9,934 nt of DNA from Opitutaceae bacterium (lineage in GTDB: Bacteria; Verrucomicrobiota; Verrucomicrobiia; Opitutales; Opitutaceae), in the NCBI GenBank assembly GCA_005787865.1, contig SXZN01000159.1, positions 1 through 9,934 of the forward strand, in the 5' to 3' direction. Both the position numbers and the translations under genes were made by a program. This document shows, one piece after another, positions 1-6,553 of this stretch (the first letter of the stretch is position 1; each line of letters opens with the position of its first letter). The notes under the pieces are model-generated. The model saw only the letters and a list, made by a program, of their open reading frames with translations. It was not told where the DNA came from and searched no databases.

Positions 1-29
1 AAAAAGCAGATATTCCGTCTGATAAATAT

Positions 30-971
30 TTATTCCGCTCGCGCAAGATGGCGTAAAGCCGGCGCGAGGTCAGGAAAATCAAACTGAAAGCCCGCTGCTA
101 ATAAACGGCTGGGAACACAAACTCGCCCCCCGAGAATCAGCGTAGAGTCAGTTTTCATTAAGTAGCGCGCCGCCAGTTTAACTAAAAACGCTGGCGCGGG
201 CGGCGTCCACGGGCGCTGCCACGATTGGCGCAACGTCGCCATGAAGAGCGCATTGGTCACCCCCGACGGGGCGCAGACATTATAAACCCCCGTAAGCTCT
301 GGCTGTAAAATAGCCTGTTGGAAAACTCGCCGCACATCCTGCTGATGGACCCAGGCAAACCCTTGGGTCCCGGCCCCCGCCGCCCCGCCGAGAAAAAATT
401 GCGTTAACCGCGCCAGCAGTGGATAGGCCCCGCCGTGAGCGTCCAGCACCACCCCAAGCCGCAAGATGACCGGTCGTGTTTTAGCCGGACAAGCCGCTTG
501 AAAGGCAGTTTCCCACTGCCGACACACTTCCGCTAAAAAATCGGTGCCGACCGGTGCCGCCTCATCACAGTGCGCCACACCCGCAAAACCGTAGTAACCA
601 ACCGCGCTGGCTTGCACCCAAACCGGTGGCGGCTGAGAGCATTCCGCCACCGCTCGCCCTAGGGCGGCCACCGCCCGCAAACGAGAGTGAAGAATCTCGT
701 GACGATGCTTGGGGGTGAAAACACAATTAATACTTCGGCCCACTAAATTTACTAAGGCCACTGCGCCCTCTAGCTCTGCCGCCCACGGACCATGTTCTGC
801 TCCGTCCCAATAAACTAACCGAACCCGCGCGGCCAAAATAGGCTCAATCGCCAGCTGTTGCTGGGGCGTACGGGTTAAAACAACCACGTCCCAACCCATT
901 TTTACCAGGTCCTGAGCCACGGCTCGACCAAGCAACCCACTGCCCCCTGCCAGAATAACTTTAGGCCTCAT
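30..971 (-). CDS. TIGR01777-family NAD(P)-binding epimerase (SDR39U1/YfcH-like)
   Basis: A 313-residue protein of the atypical short-chain dehydrogenase family typified by human SDR39U1 and E. coli YfcH. Seen: an N-terminal Rossmann nucleotide-binding glycine motif GGSGLLG (residues 9-15), NLVGRSIN (75-82), the family signature SAVGYYG (122-128) with its active-site-type tyrosines, RLGVVL (171-176), WVHQQD (207-212), and a C-terminal DUF1731-like segment (about 256-303, including LILGGRVCVPSRLLAAGF). The length is normal for the family and the gene is intact. The cofactor is probably NADP(H). The physiological substrate is not known for this family and I do not assign one. A purine-rich AAGGAAG lies about 18 nt upstream of the ATG, too far for a good ribosome-binding site. 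The gene is divergent from rlmN, with 129 bp between the two starts. Confidence 0.94.
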   Translation of the reverse strand: MRPKVILAGGSGLLGRAVAQDLVKMGWDVVVLTRTPQQQLAIEPILAARVRLVYWDGAEHGPWAAELEGAVALVNLVGRSINCVFTPKHRHEILHSRLRAVAALGRAVAECSQPPPVWVQASAVGYYGFAGVAHCDEAAPVGTDFLAEVCRQWETAFQAACPAKTRPVILRLGVVLDAHGGAYPLLARLTQFFLGGAAGAGTQGFAWVHQQDVRRVFQQAILQPELTGVYNVCAPSGVTNALFMATLRQSWQRPWTPPAPAFLVKLAARYLMKTDSTLILGGRVCVPSRLLAAGFQFDFPDLAPALRHLARAE

Positions 972-1056
972 TACGATCAGTAAAAGCCGCTTCCTTTTTT
1001 AGGCAAACCTCCCTTGGCCTTCATCAGGGCAGGGCGAGCAGGGCGCGGTGCAAGAT

Positions 1057-1091
1057 GGATTGCCTCGTTGCGGTGCTGCTCGCAATGACAA
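1057..1091 (-). repeat. GTCATTGCGAG...GCAATCC-type dispersed repeat unit (single copy here)
   Basis: Read on the minus strand the unit runs from TTGTCATTGCGAG through a short variable middle to GAGGCAATCC. The ends form an inverted repeat (ATTGC at 1059-1063, GCAAT at 1082-1086). I recognise the GTCATTGCGAG/GCAATCC framework as a short intergenic repeat present in many copies in genomes of several unrelated bacterial phyla, usually with an AGCGAAG-like middle. Here the middle differs (CAGCACCGCAAC). Only one copy occurs in this window, so its repeat status rests on recognition, not on local duplication. It ends right at the SD-like AAGGG of rlmN and supplies an in-frame TGA at 1086-1088, which fixes the rlmN start downstream of it. 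The adjoining stretch 1028-1050 is G-rich and may belong to the same unit. Confidence 0.6.
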
Positions 1092-1100
1092 GGGCGCCGC

Positions 1101-2261
1101 ATGTGTTCCGCTCTTATTAATTTCTACGACTTAACCCGCGAGGAACTTCGCCAGCTTGTCGTCCGCTGGGGCTTTAGCCCAACCCACGCCGCACGCCTTT
1201 GGCGCTATAGTTATAGAGAGGGCTTAACTCATTGGGCGGAAATGCATGAGCTGCCGAAGCGCTTTAGGGCCCAAGCAGAAAGTGCCTTAACTTTTTCTCG
1301 TCTACCCGTCGCCGTTGAAACCCACAGCCTCGATGGATTTACCCGCAAATACTTACTGGCCCTCAACGATGAGCGGAAAATCGAAACTGTTCTGATGCGT
1401 TACACCGGCCGCGTGACCGCGTGCATCAGCAGCCAGGCTGGTTGCGCGATGGGCTGTGTGTTTTGCGCTACGGGACAAATGGGGTTCGTCCGCCACCTCA
1501 GCGCGGGTGAAATTGTGGCGCAAGCGCTGCATGTGGACCAAGCCCTGAGGCATACCGCGCCAGCACGAGGGCCAGTGTTCCTCGAGAGAGCCAACGCCCG
1601 CGTGGCTCTTACTGAAACATCGCCCGACCGATCACCCGCTTTAGCCAATCCCCACAGCGCCTCCCCCCATGAACGCCACGAGCGACTCCGCAACATCGTC
1701 CTGATGGGGATGGGCGAGCCGCTCCATAATTATGATGCGGTACTAAAAGCGGTTGATATTTTGTGTGACCAAACCGGCCTAGCGCTTGGCGCAAAGAAAA
1801 TAACCCTGAGCACCGTGGGGGTTATTCCTGGCATTATCCGGCTCGCTGATGAAGCGCGTGCCGTCAGCCTCGCGGTCTCTTTGCACGGCGCCACGCAGGC
1901 TGAACGGGCGGCGCTGGTCCCGGTGGCAAGTAAGTGGCCCTTGGATGCCTTGATGGAGGCGTGTCGTTATTATAGCACCAAGCTCCAGCGCAAAATATTT
2001 TACGAATGGACGCTCATTGAGGGAAAAAACGATTCCGTCACAAGCGCTCATGCCGTTGGCAAATTACTCCAAGGCCAACCCGCCCAAGTTAATCTCATCC
2101 CCCTAAATCCCACTTCGGGTTATGGGGGTGCCCCCACTGGCCAAGAAGCCGCGCGCCGCTTTCAACAAGTCCTCGCTGATTATGGTCTGCCGAGCACTGT
2201 GCGGCAGCGCCGAGGGATTGATATCGCCGCTGGCTGTGGCCAGCTAGCGGCCATAAAGTAA
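1101..2261 (+). CDS. rlmN: Dual-specificity 23S rRNA/tRNA adenine-C2 methyltransferase RlmN
   Basis: Radical-SAM enzyme that methylates C2 of A2503 in 23S rRNA, and of A37 in some tRNAs, in the cytoplasm. Seen in the 386 residues: an N-terminal accessory domain (about 8-75), the radical-SAM cluster cysteines C115, C119 and C122 in GCAMGCVFC, C108 in CISSQ corresponding to the first mechanistic cysteine of E. coli RlmN (C118), and C379 in DIAAGCGQL corresponding to E. coli C355, the methyl-carrying one. MGMGEP at 202-207 is the SAM-contacting GEP motif. Unusual: between QALR (150) and RLRNIV (195-200) there are about 45 residues where E. coli and Bacillus enzymes have about 10-15, so a hydrophilic 30-40 residue insertion is present. 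AAGGG six nt upstream supports the ATG; an in-frame TGA at 1086-1088 excludes an earlier start. The OmpH-like gene follows 47 bp downstream on the same strand and probably shares its transcript. Confidence 0.96.
   Translation: MCSALINFYDLTREELRQLVVRWGFSPTHAARLWRYSYREGLTHWAEMHELPKRFRAQAESALTFSRLPVAVETHSLDGFTRKYLLALNDERKIETVLMRYTGRVTACISSQAGCAMGCVFCATGQMGFVRHLSAGEIVAQALHVDQALRHTAPARGPVFLERANARVALTETSPDRSPALANPHSASPHERHERLRNIVLMGMGEPLHNYDAVLKAVDILCDQTGLALGAKKITLSTVGVIPGIIRLADEARAVSLAVSLHGATQAERAALVPVASKWPLDALMEACRYYSTKLQRKIFYEWTLIEGKNDSVTSAHAVGKLLQGQPAQVNLIPLNPTSGYGGAPTGQEAARRFQQVLADYGLPSTVRQRRGIDIAAGCGQLAAIK
1577..1618. repeat. Imperfect palindrome inside the rlmN insertion
   Basis: AGAGCCA (1587-1593) and TGGCTCT (1603-1609) form a perfect 7-bp inverted repeat with a 9-nt loop. 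Further out the arms stay partly complementary (TGTTCC at 1576-1581 against GAAACA at 1614-1619, with a one-nucleotide length difference). It lies within the in-frame extra segment of rlmN. It could be a relic of an inserted palindromic element or a chance hairpin in GC-rich coding DNA. Confidence 0.35.
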
Positions 2262-2308
2262 CTTTTTGCCTTTGCCAAAGAGCGCGCAGCCTCTAGATCT
2301 ACACACCC

Positions 2309-2881
2309 ATGAAATCTTCTATCCCCTTCCTTCCCGCCCTCCTCGCCCTAGCGCTGGCGGCTCCACTCACCGCTCAAACCACCCCAGCGGCAGTGATTAA
2401 AACCGTCGAGCCAGTTCGTCTGGCTTACGTTAACAGCTCAGCCTTTCTGGATGAGCAGGCTGGCATCAAACAACTCGTGAAAGTTGCCCAAGGACTGGAG
2501 CTCGAGTTTAGCGGCACCCAAAGCGAACTCTCCCTGCTAAATGAAAAGCTTCGGACCATTGTGGGCGAGCTCACCAAACTTAATGCCGATCCTGTGGCCA
2601 ACGCCAAAGCAATGGCAGAGCAGCAAGCGGCTGGGCAAAAATTACAACAGGAACTGCAAGGCAAACAACAAGCCGCCCAAGAGGCTTATAATAAACGCGT
2701 CCAAGAACTGCAGGCTCCGATTGCCGCCGAAATCGGCAAAGAGATCGGCGCTTTCTCCAAGGAGCGCAACATCGACCTCTTGCTTGATTTGGCTAAACTG
2801 GGTGAAGCGGTGCTGAACGCTAAGCCCGAGCTCGATCTAACGAGCGATTTCGTTAAATTCTATAACACCCGCCACCCGTAA
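2309..2881 (+). CDS. OmpH/Skp-family periplasmic chaperone
   Basis: A 190-residue exported protein. Seen: a signal peptide (basic MK start, hydrophobic core FLPALLALALAAPL at about 7-20, probable cleavage after LTA or AQ near 22-25), then the OmpH opening beta strand VRLAYVNSSAFLDEQAG (36-52), a long Ala/Gln/Lys/Glu-rich coiled coil (about 55-135) forming the tentacle arms, and a return segment with NIDLLLDLAKLGEAVL and the C-terminal ELDLTSDFVKFYN that matches the usual DxTxxV...LN ending. The family holds unfolded outer-membrane proteins in the periplasm and delivers them to the BAM machinery, so this implies a diderm cell. No Shine-Dalgarno sequence is visible before the ATG. The gene follows rlmN by 47 bp and is closed by a strong terminator. 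It could be skp by function, but sequence alone does not separate Skp from other OmpH-like proteins. Confidence 0.86.
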   Translation: MKSSIPFLPALLALALAAPLTAQTTPAAVIKTVEPVRLAYVNSSAFLDEQAGIKQLVKVAQGLELEFSGTQSELSLLNEKLRTIVGELTKLNADPVANAKAMAEQQAAGQKLQQELQGKQQAAQEAYNKRVQELQAPIAAEIGKEIGAFSKERNIDLLLDLAKLGEAVLNAKPELDLTSDFVKFYNTRHP

Positions 2882-2903
2882 TCTTCCGGATAATTTGCTC
2901 CTT

Positions 2904-2931
2904 AGGCCCAGCGTTACGCTGGGCCTTTTTT
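2904..2931 (+). terminator. Rho-independent terminator of the rlmN-ompH unit
   Basis: A perfect 10-bp stem AGGCCCAGCG / CGCTGGGCCT (2904-2913 and 2917-2926) with a 3-nt TTA loop runs directly into six T residues (2926-2931). It lies 22 bp after the OmpH-like stop. The opposite strand has no T run after the stem, so it should act mainly on plus-strand transcription, although it also lies just beyond the end of the convergent minus-strand hydrolase gene. Confidence 0.93.
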
Positions 2932-2954
2932 ATACCTACTAACCACGGTAAAGG

Positions 2955-3941
2955 CTAACCCACCCATTTTGTTTCCCCAAAATCAGGCACGGCAAAATCC
3001 ATCGGTTCTAAGCCGTGGGTGATTCTCGCCGCGGCGAGGGCCATCGCCGGATCGTCAATTCCTTCATCCGTTAGTTGAAAGGTGCCAAAGTGCATCGCCC
3101 AACTTTGCCGCGAGCCGACCGCTTGGTGAATCTTGACCGCCTCATCTGGCGTGCAATGCACCGGTTGCATGAACCAACGGGGTTCGTAAGCGCCAATCGG
3201 TATTAACGCTAAATCAAAAGAGCCTAAACGTGCGCCGATTTCCTTAAAAGTCTGATTATAGCCAGAATCCCCCGCAAAATAAAATTTCCCCGTCGGGGTC
3301 TTAAGGGCAAAGCCACCCCACAGGGTTTGGCAGCGATCCCAAGGCCAGCGGGCTGAAAAATGCTGCGCGGGAGTCCCCGTTACCTCGAGTCCTCGCCCGG
3401 CTTGATGGGTCTGCCACCAATCGAGCTCTACGACATTCTTTACGCCGCGTTTTTCTAACCACGCTTTATTGCCAAGCATCGTGATAAACTGCGGTTGATG
3501 CTCGCGGGCCAACCAGCGCAAAGTGGGTAAATCAAGATGATCATAATGATTGTGGCTGATGAGGACGACCTGGATTGGCGGCAGCTCGGTTAATTTTAAA
3601 GCCGGCGGCCGTACCCGCTTAGGCCCGACCCAAGGGAAGGGACTGGCCCGCTCAGAAAAAACAGGGTCCGTCAGTAAATTCAGATTAGGCTGCTGAAGCA
3701 AAAAAGTAGAATGCCCGATAAAGGTAACGGCGGTTTTTCCGCTTGAGCTTGGCTGGGGGACAAGAGCTTCGCGGTTCGGCCGAAGAGCCTTAGGCCAATT
3801 GATTTTCTGCCGTAAAATTAAGCGCTGATAACCCCATTTAATTAAGGCTGAAAAAGCGGCCGCTGGCCGTTGGCCCCTCGGGTTAAAAAAACGCTGCCCG
3901 TCAGAATGATCACTGACGGGAAAGCGCAACCGGGGCGCCAT
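2955..3941 (-). CDS. Metallo-beta-lactamase-fold hydrolase (UlaG / NAPE-PLD-like, COG2220)
   Basis: A 328-residue MBL-fold protein resembling N-acyl-phosphatidylethanolamine phospholipase D and UlaG-type lactonases. Seen: the family N-terminus PVSDHSDGQRFFNP (8-21), a core strand TFIGHSTFLLQ (73-83) with TDPVFSERASP (91-101), the metal-binding motif SHNHYDHLD with H130, H132, D134 and H135, and the further ligands H194 (PAQHFSARWPWDR), D225 (FAGDSGY) and H284 (AMHFGTF), so a complete two-metal site. The reaction is probably hydrolysis of a phosphodiester or lactone; the natural substrate cannot be told from sequence. No signal peptide. The start lies 3 nt after the gmk stop, with no clear Shine-Dalgarno sequence, so translation is probably coupled to gmk. 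It is the last gene of the minus-strand cluster. A terminator-like hairpin sits within its first 20 codons. Confidence 0.9.
   Translation of the reverse strand: MAPRLRFPVSDHSDGQRFFNPRGQRPAAAFSALIKWGYQRLILRQKINWPKALRPNREALVPQPSSSGKTAVTFIGHSTFLLQQPNLNLLTDPVFSERASPFPWVGPKRVRPPALKLTELPPIQVVLISHNHYDHLDLPTLRWLAREHQPQFITMLGNKAWLEKRGVKNVVELDWWQTHQAGRGLEVTGTPAQHFSARWPWDRCQTLWGGFALKTPTGKFYFAGDSGYNQTFKEIGARLGSFDLALIPIGAYEPRWFMQPVHCTPDEAVKIHQAVGSRQSWAMHFGTFQLTDEGIDDPAMALAAARITHGLEPMDFAVPDFGETKWVG
3885..3920 (-). other. Terminator-like hairpin inside the 5' end of the hydrolase gene
   Basis: On the minus strand CCCGTCAG (3920-3913) and CTGACGGG (3904-3897) form a perfect 8-bp stem with an 8-nt loop. After a 5-nt spacer comes a run of seven T residues (3891-3885). 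It begins about 20 nt inside the hydrolase coding sequence, just downstream of gmk in transcription order. The five-base gap between stem and T-tract makes it weaker than a classical terminator. The same bases encode the conserved PVSDHSDGQRFF peptide, so selection on protein sequence may explain part of it. Possible attenuator lowering expression of the hydrolase relative to gmk. Confidence 0.35.
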
Positions 3942-3944
3942 AAA

Positions 3945-4562
3945 TTAGGCGGTAGATCCAGCTACTTTGCGCCGCGCTTGCTCCCAAAAGGCCAAGAGGG
4001 CGCGGAAATCCTGTTCCTTGCTGCCGCTATGAATAACATAATCATAGGAATTCCGTTCCGCCATTTCTAGCTCCGCACTTTGTAAACGCCGCGCAAGCTC
4101 CTCCGCACTTACCGGCCCACGCCCCTGTAACCGCTCCCGCAGGACATCAAAAGAATCGGGGGCGACAAAAATAGTAACCAGGCGAGTTTTGAGCAAAGGA
4201 AGGGTATCCGCAGCGGCCCGGATATTGCGCACGCCCTGAACGTCAACGTTTGCGGTTAAGTTAGTCTGCGGTAACCGCCCGAGAATAGCGGACTTTAGCG
4301 TGCCGTAACGATATTTACGATGCACCCAAGCCCACTCCAGAAATTCTCCATTCACTAAGCGCGCATCAAACTCCTCTTCAGTTAAAAAGTGATAATCGCG
4401 GCCATTTACTTCATTCGCGCGCGCTGGTCGCGTCGTGGCCGTAACCACTCGTTCAAACCCAGCCACCTCCGCTACCAAGCGATCACAGAGCGTGCTTTTA
4501 CCAACCCCAGCAGGACCCGCCAAAATAAGGAGCACCGTGGAGGTCGAATCGAGCGTCGCCAT
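3945..4562 (-). CDS. gmk: Guanylate kinase
   Basis: Cytoplasmic enzyme transferring phosphate from ATP to GMP or dGMP to give GDP or dGDP, essential for GTP supply. Seen in 205 residues: the P-loop GPAGVGKST (16-24), the GMP-binding TTRPARANEVNGRDYHF (43-59) with its arginines and tyrosine, FLEW (74-77) whose glutamate contacts guanine in yeast GK, YGT (86-88), NVDVQG (105-110), and the lid-region arginines R142, R144 and R148 before the ARRLQSAELEM helix. The length is typical. A small oddity is AWVHRKYRYGT (78-88): relative to E. coli and yeast enzymes this loop seems one residue longer and lacks the usual Gly-Asn. The gene begins 3 nt after the stop of the membrane-protein gene and ends 3 nt before the hydrolase ATG, consistent with one tightly coupled transcript. 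Confidence 0.96.
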   Translation of the reverse strand: MATLDSTSTVLLILAGPAGVGKSTLCDRLVAEVAGFERVVTATTRPARANEVNGRDYHFLTEEEFDARLVNGEFLEWAWVHRKYRYGTLKSAILGRLPQTNLTANVDVQGVRNIRAAADTLPLLKTRLVTIFVAPDSFDVLRERLQGRGPVSAEELARRLQSAELEMAERNSYDYVIHSGSKEQDFRALLAFWEQARRKVAGSTA

Positions 4563-4565
4563 AGC

Positions 4566-5111
4566 TTAGTAAGTAAACGCGGCGATTGCGGTGGCTAGCC
4601 CGTAAAGAAGCAAGCCGCCCCCTAACCACCGCGGCCGCCCAGGTTCTTGAAAAAGCCACCCCAAGAAATCCCGCAAGCGATAAGGCGCGGCCGCTAAATA
4701 AAGCGCGAGACACAATCCGCTATAAATGGCGCTGACCAACAAAAGCCGCTGGGGATATTGATACTCCATGTAAGCGGAATTAAGCAGTGGCTCCGCGCTT
4801 AATAACATCAGCGCACTCCCACCGCGCACCGCGAGAAAGTCGGGCGCATAAATAAAAGCCAGCACCGCTAAGACCGCAAAGCCCGCCATAATCGGTTGCG
4901 GGGTCTGCACAAAAATAAGATCGGACTCACCAAGTTGTGAAATTCGCCAGATAAACCAACCCGCCGCTGAACCAAAGAGCAAACCCGCGGCCCAGCCTGA
5001 GCGCAGCCCAGCCCGCGCGCTCGAACCGATCAACGAATGATTCCAGACCAGCAGCCCACCCACGATGGTGAGAAACAGTCCGGCTAAAAGGGTGGCGAGG
5101 AAAAGAGACAT
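4566..5111 (-). CDS. Unknown multi-pass membrane protein
   Basis: I do not recognise a named family. The 181 residues are strongly hydrophobic, with about five or six probable membrane segments: 3-23, 40-56, 73-89, possibly 92-110, 122-142 and 163-180. Polar connecting stretches include HSLIGSSARAGLRS (25-38), ISQLGESDLIFVQTPQP (57-73) and LFQEPGRPRW (153-162). No catalytic motif, signal peptidase site or transporter signature is visible. AAGGGGG about 7 nt upstream of the ATG is one of the few plausible ribosome-binding sites in the window. The gene lies 86 bp downstream of miaB and 3 nt upstream of gmk, so it is probably cotranscribed with gmk and the hydrolase; this position suggests a constitutive envelope role but does not define one. 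Confidence 0.82.
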   Translation of the reverse strand: MSLFLATLLAGLFLTIVGGLLVWNHSLIGSSARAGLRSGWAAGLLFGSAAGWFIWRISQLGESDLIFVQTPQPIMAGFAVLAVLAFIYAPDFLAVRGGSALMLLSAEPLLNSAYMEYQYPQRLLLVSAIYSGLCLALYLAAAPYRLRDFLGWLFQEPGRPRWLGGGLLLYGLATAIAAFTY

Positions 5112-5197
5112 AAGTGCGCCCCCTTTCTCTTACTCGTTCTCTTTCTCCACAAGCTCAGAACTCTCTATTACTGGGCCGGCCACCAAAATACTTTAGC

Positions 5198-6553
5198 TTA
5201 AACCCCCACCAAACTAAGGGTCCCGTAAAGCACGGCCGTCGTGGCCCGCTCGATCTTAACCGCCACCAATTCGCCGATTAAACGGTCGTTAGCTTCAAAG
5301 TGAACTACCCGATTACCCGGCGTTCGCCCGGTATAACGCAGCCCCTTCTTGTCCCGTCCCTCCACGAGCACCTCTTGGCTGGTGCCAATTAATTGGCTAT
5401 TTCGGCGGTTGGAATTGGCCGCCAGAATTTTCAATAAAACTTGGTTACGCTCCTCTTTAATATCATCAGAAACCTGTTCCCCGAACGTCGCAGCCGGAGT
5501 CCCGGTACGGATAGAATATTTAAAAATATAGGCCATATCATAGTTCCCTCGCTCAAAGAGCTCCCGAGTTTCCGCGAAATCTTCGGCGGTCTCGCCCGGG
5601 AAGCCGACAATTACATCCGTGGAAAAATACATGGCCGGCTGCACCGCCCGCAAGTCATCAACAATCTGACTGTAGCGTTCGCGGGTGTAGGGTCGGTTCA
5701 TGGCCTTCAGAATTCGATTAGATCCCGATTGCAGCGGTAAATGCACATAGGGGCAGAGTTTATTCAAACGGCCATAAGCGGCGATTAAGTCGTCCTTAAA
5801 ACCCCGCGGGTGGGGGGAAGTAAAGCGGATGCGCTGCAAACCAGGAATGCCGTTTACCTGCTCAAGCAGCTGCACAAAAGGTGTGACCCCGCCAGTGTGC
5901 TCATAGTCGCGCCGGCCGTAGCTCGTCACGATCTGCCCGAGCAAAGTTATTTCCTTAACGCCCCCCGCGACCAGTTTCTCGCATTCCTGAACAATCTCCT
6001 TCATGGGCCGAGAGCGTTCATCCCCGCGGGTTTTAGGAACGATGCAAAACGAACAATCCATATTACAACCCTGCTGAATCGAAACAAACGCGGTAACTTG
6101 TTTTTCGGCCAACATATGATCGCGGATGGTGTTTTGCGAACCATTTTCTGCCTCAAGGTCGATAATGGTGGCCCCTATCGGCACCCCAGCCGCCTGCGCC
6201 GCGCGCAGATTATCGAGATAATCGGGGACTTGGTGAAATTTTTGCGTGCCGATGATGAGATCGAGATCGGGTAGCTGATCCAGCAACTCCGCCCCACGAT
6301 TCTGCGCCATACAGCCAAGGATTCCTAAAATAAAATCCGGATTCTTTTTTTTCCGGTTCGCGACATTCGCCGCCTTGCCGATCGCTTTTTGTTCTGCCGC
6401 ATCCCGCACGCTGCAAGTATTGAGGAGTAAAATATCGCAATCTGCCTCTGGCCCCACCAGCCGGTAACCGCGCGCGCGCAATAAAGCAGCGACCGCTTCG
6501 CTGTCGCGCTCGTTCATCTGACAACCATAGGTTTTTATGTGGACTCGATTCAT
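5198..6553 (-). CDS. miaB: tRNA-2-methylthio-N6-dimethylallyladenosine synthase MiaB
   Basis: Radical-SAM methylthiotransferase that converts i6A37 to ms2i6A37 in tRNAs reading UNN codons. With the chosen start the protein has 451 residues. Seen: the N-terminal UPF0004 domain with auxiliary-cluster cysteines C11 (TYGCQMN), C47 (LNTCSVR) and C81 (LGCMAQ); the radical-SAM motif C163, C167, C170 in GCNMDCSFC followed by IVPKTRGDERSRP; HLPLQSGS (271-278); DVIVGFPGE (313-321); SIRTGTPAA (347-355); and a C-terminal TRAM domain (about 386-449). LLGQIVTSYG (204-213) differs from the usual GQNVN. The ORF stays open upstream to an ATG at 6751, giving 517 residues, but family homology begins only at MNRVHIKTYGCQMN, so I start at 6553. 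No clear Shine-Dalgarno sequence precedes that ATG. It heads the minus-strand cluster and is divergent from the TPR-like gene. Confidence 0.96.
   Translation of the reverse strand: MNRVHIKTYGCQMNERDSEAVAALLRARGYRLVGPEADCDILLLNTCSVRDAAEQKAIGKAANVANRKKKNPDFILGILGCMAQNRGAELLDQLPDLDLIIGTQKFHQVPDYLDNLRAAQAAGVPIGATIIDLEAENGSQNTIRDHMLAEKQVTAFVSIQQGCNMDCSFCIVPKTRGDERSRPMKEIVQECEKLVAGGVKEITLLGQIVTSYGRRDYEHTGGVTPFVQLLEQVNGIPGLQRIRFTSPHPRGFKDDLIAAYGRLNKLCPYVHLPLQSGSNRILKAMNRPYTRERYSQIVDDLRAVQPAMYFSTDVIVGFPGETAEDFAETRELFERGNYDMAYIFKYSIRTGTPAATFGEQVSDDIKEERNQVLLKILAANSNRRNSQLIGTSQEVLVEGRDKKGLRYTGRTPGNRVVHFEANDRLIGELVAVKIERATTAVLYGTLSLVGV

Noticed and set aside
1..29. Possible terminator for the epimerase gene (CAGA/TCTG with a T run at the window edge).
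   Set aside because: The stem is only 4 bp and the T run is cut by the edge, so it cannot be supported.
5170..5182. GGCCGGCC palindrome between miaB and the membrane-protein gene.
   Set aside because: It is a short 8-bp palindrome without a T-tract or a repeat partner and is expected by chance in GC-rich DNA.
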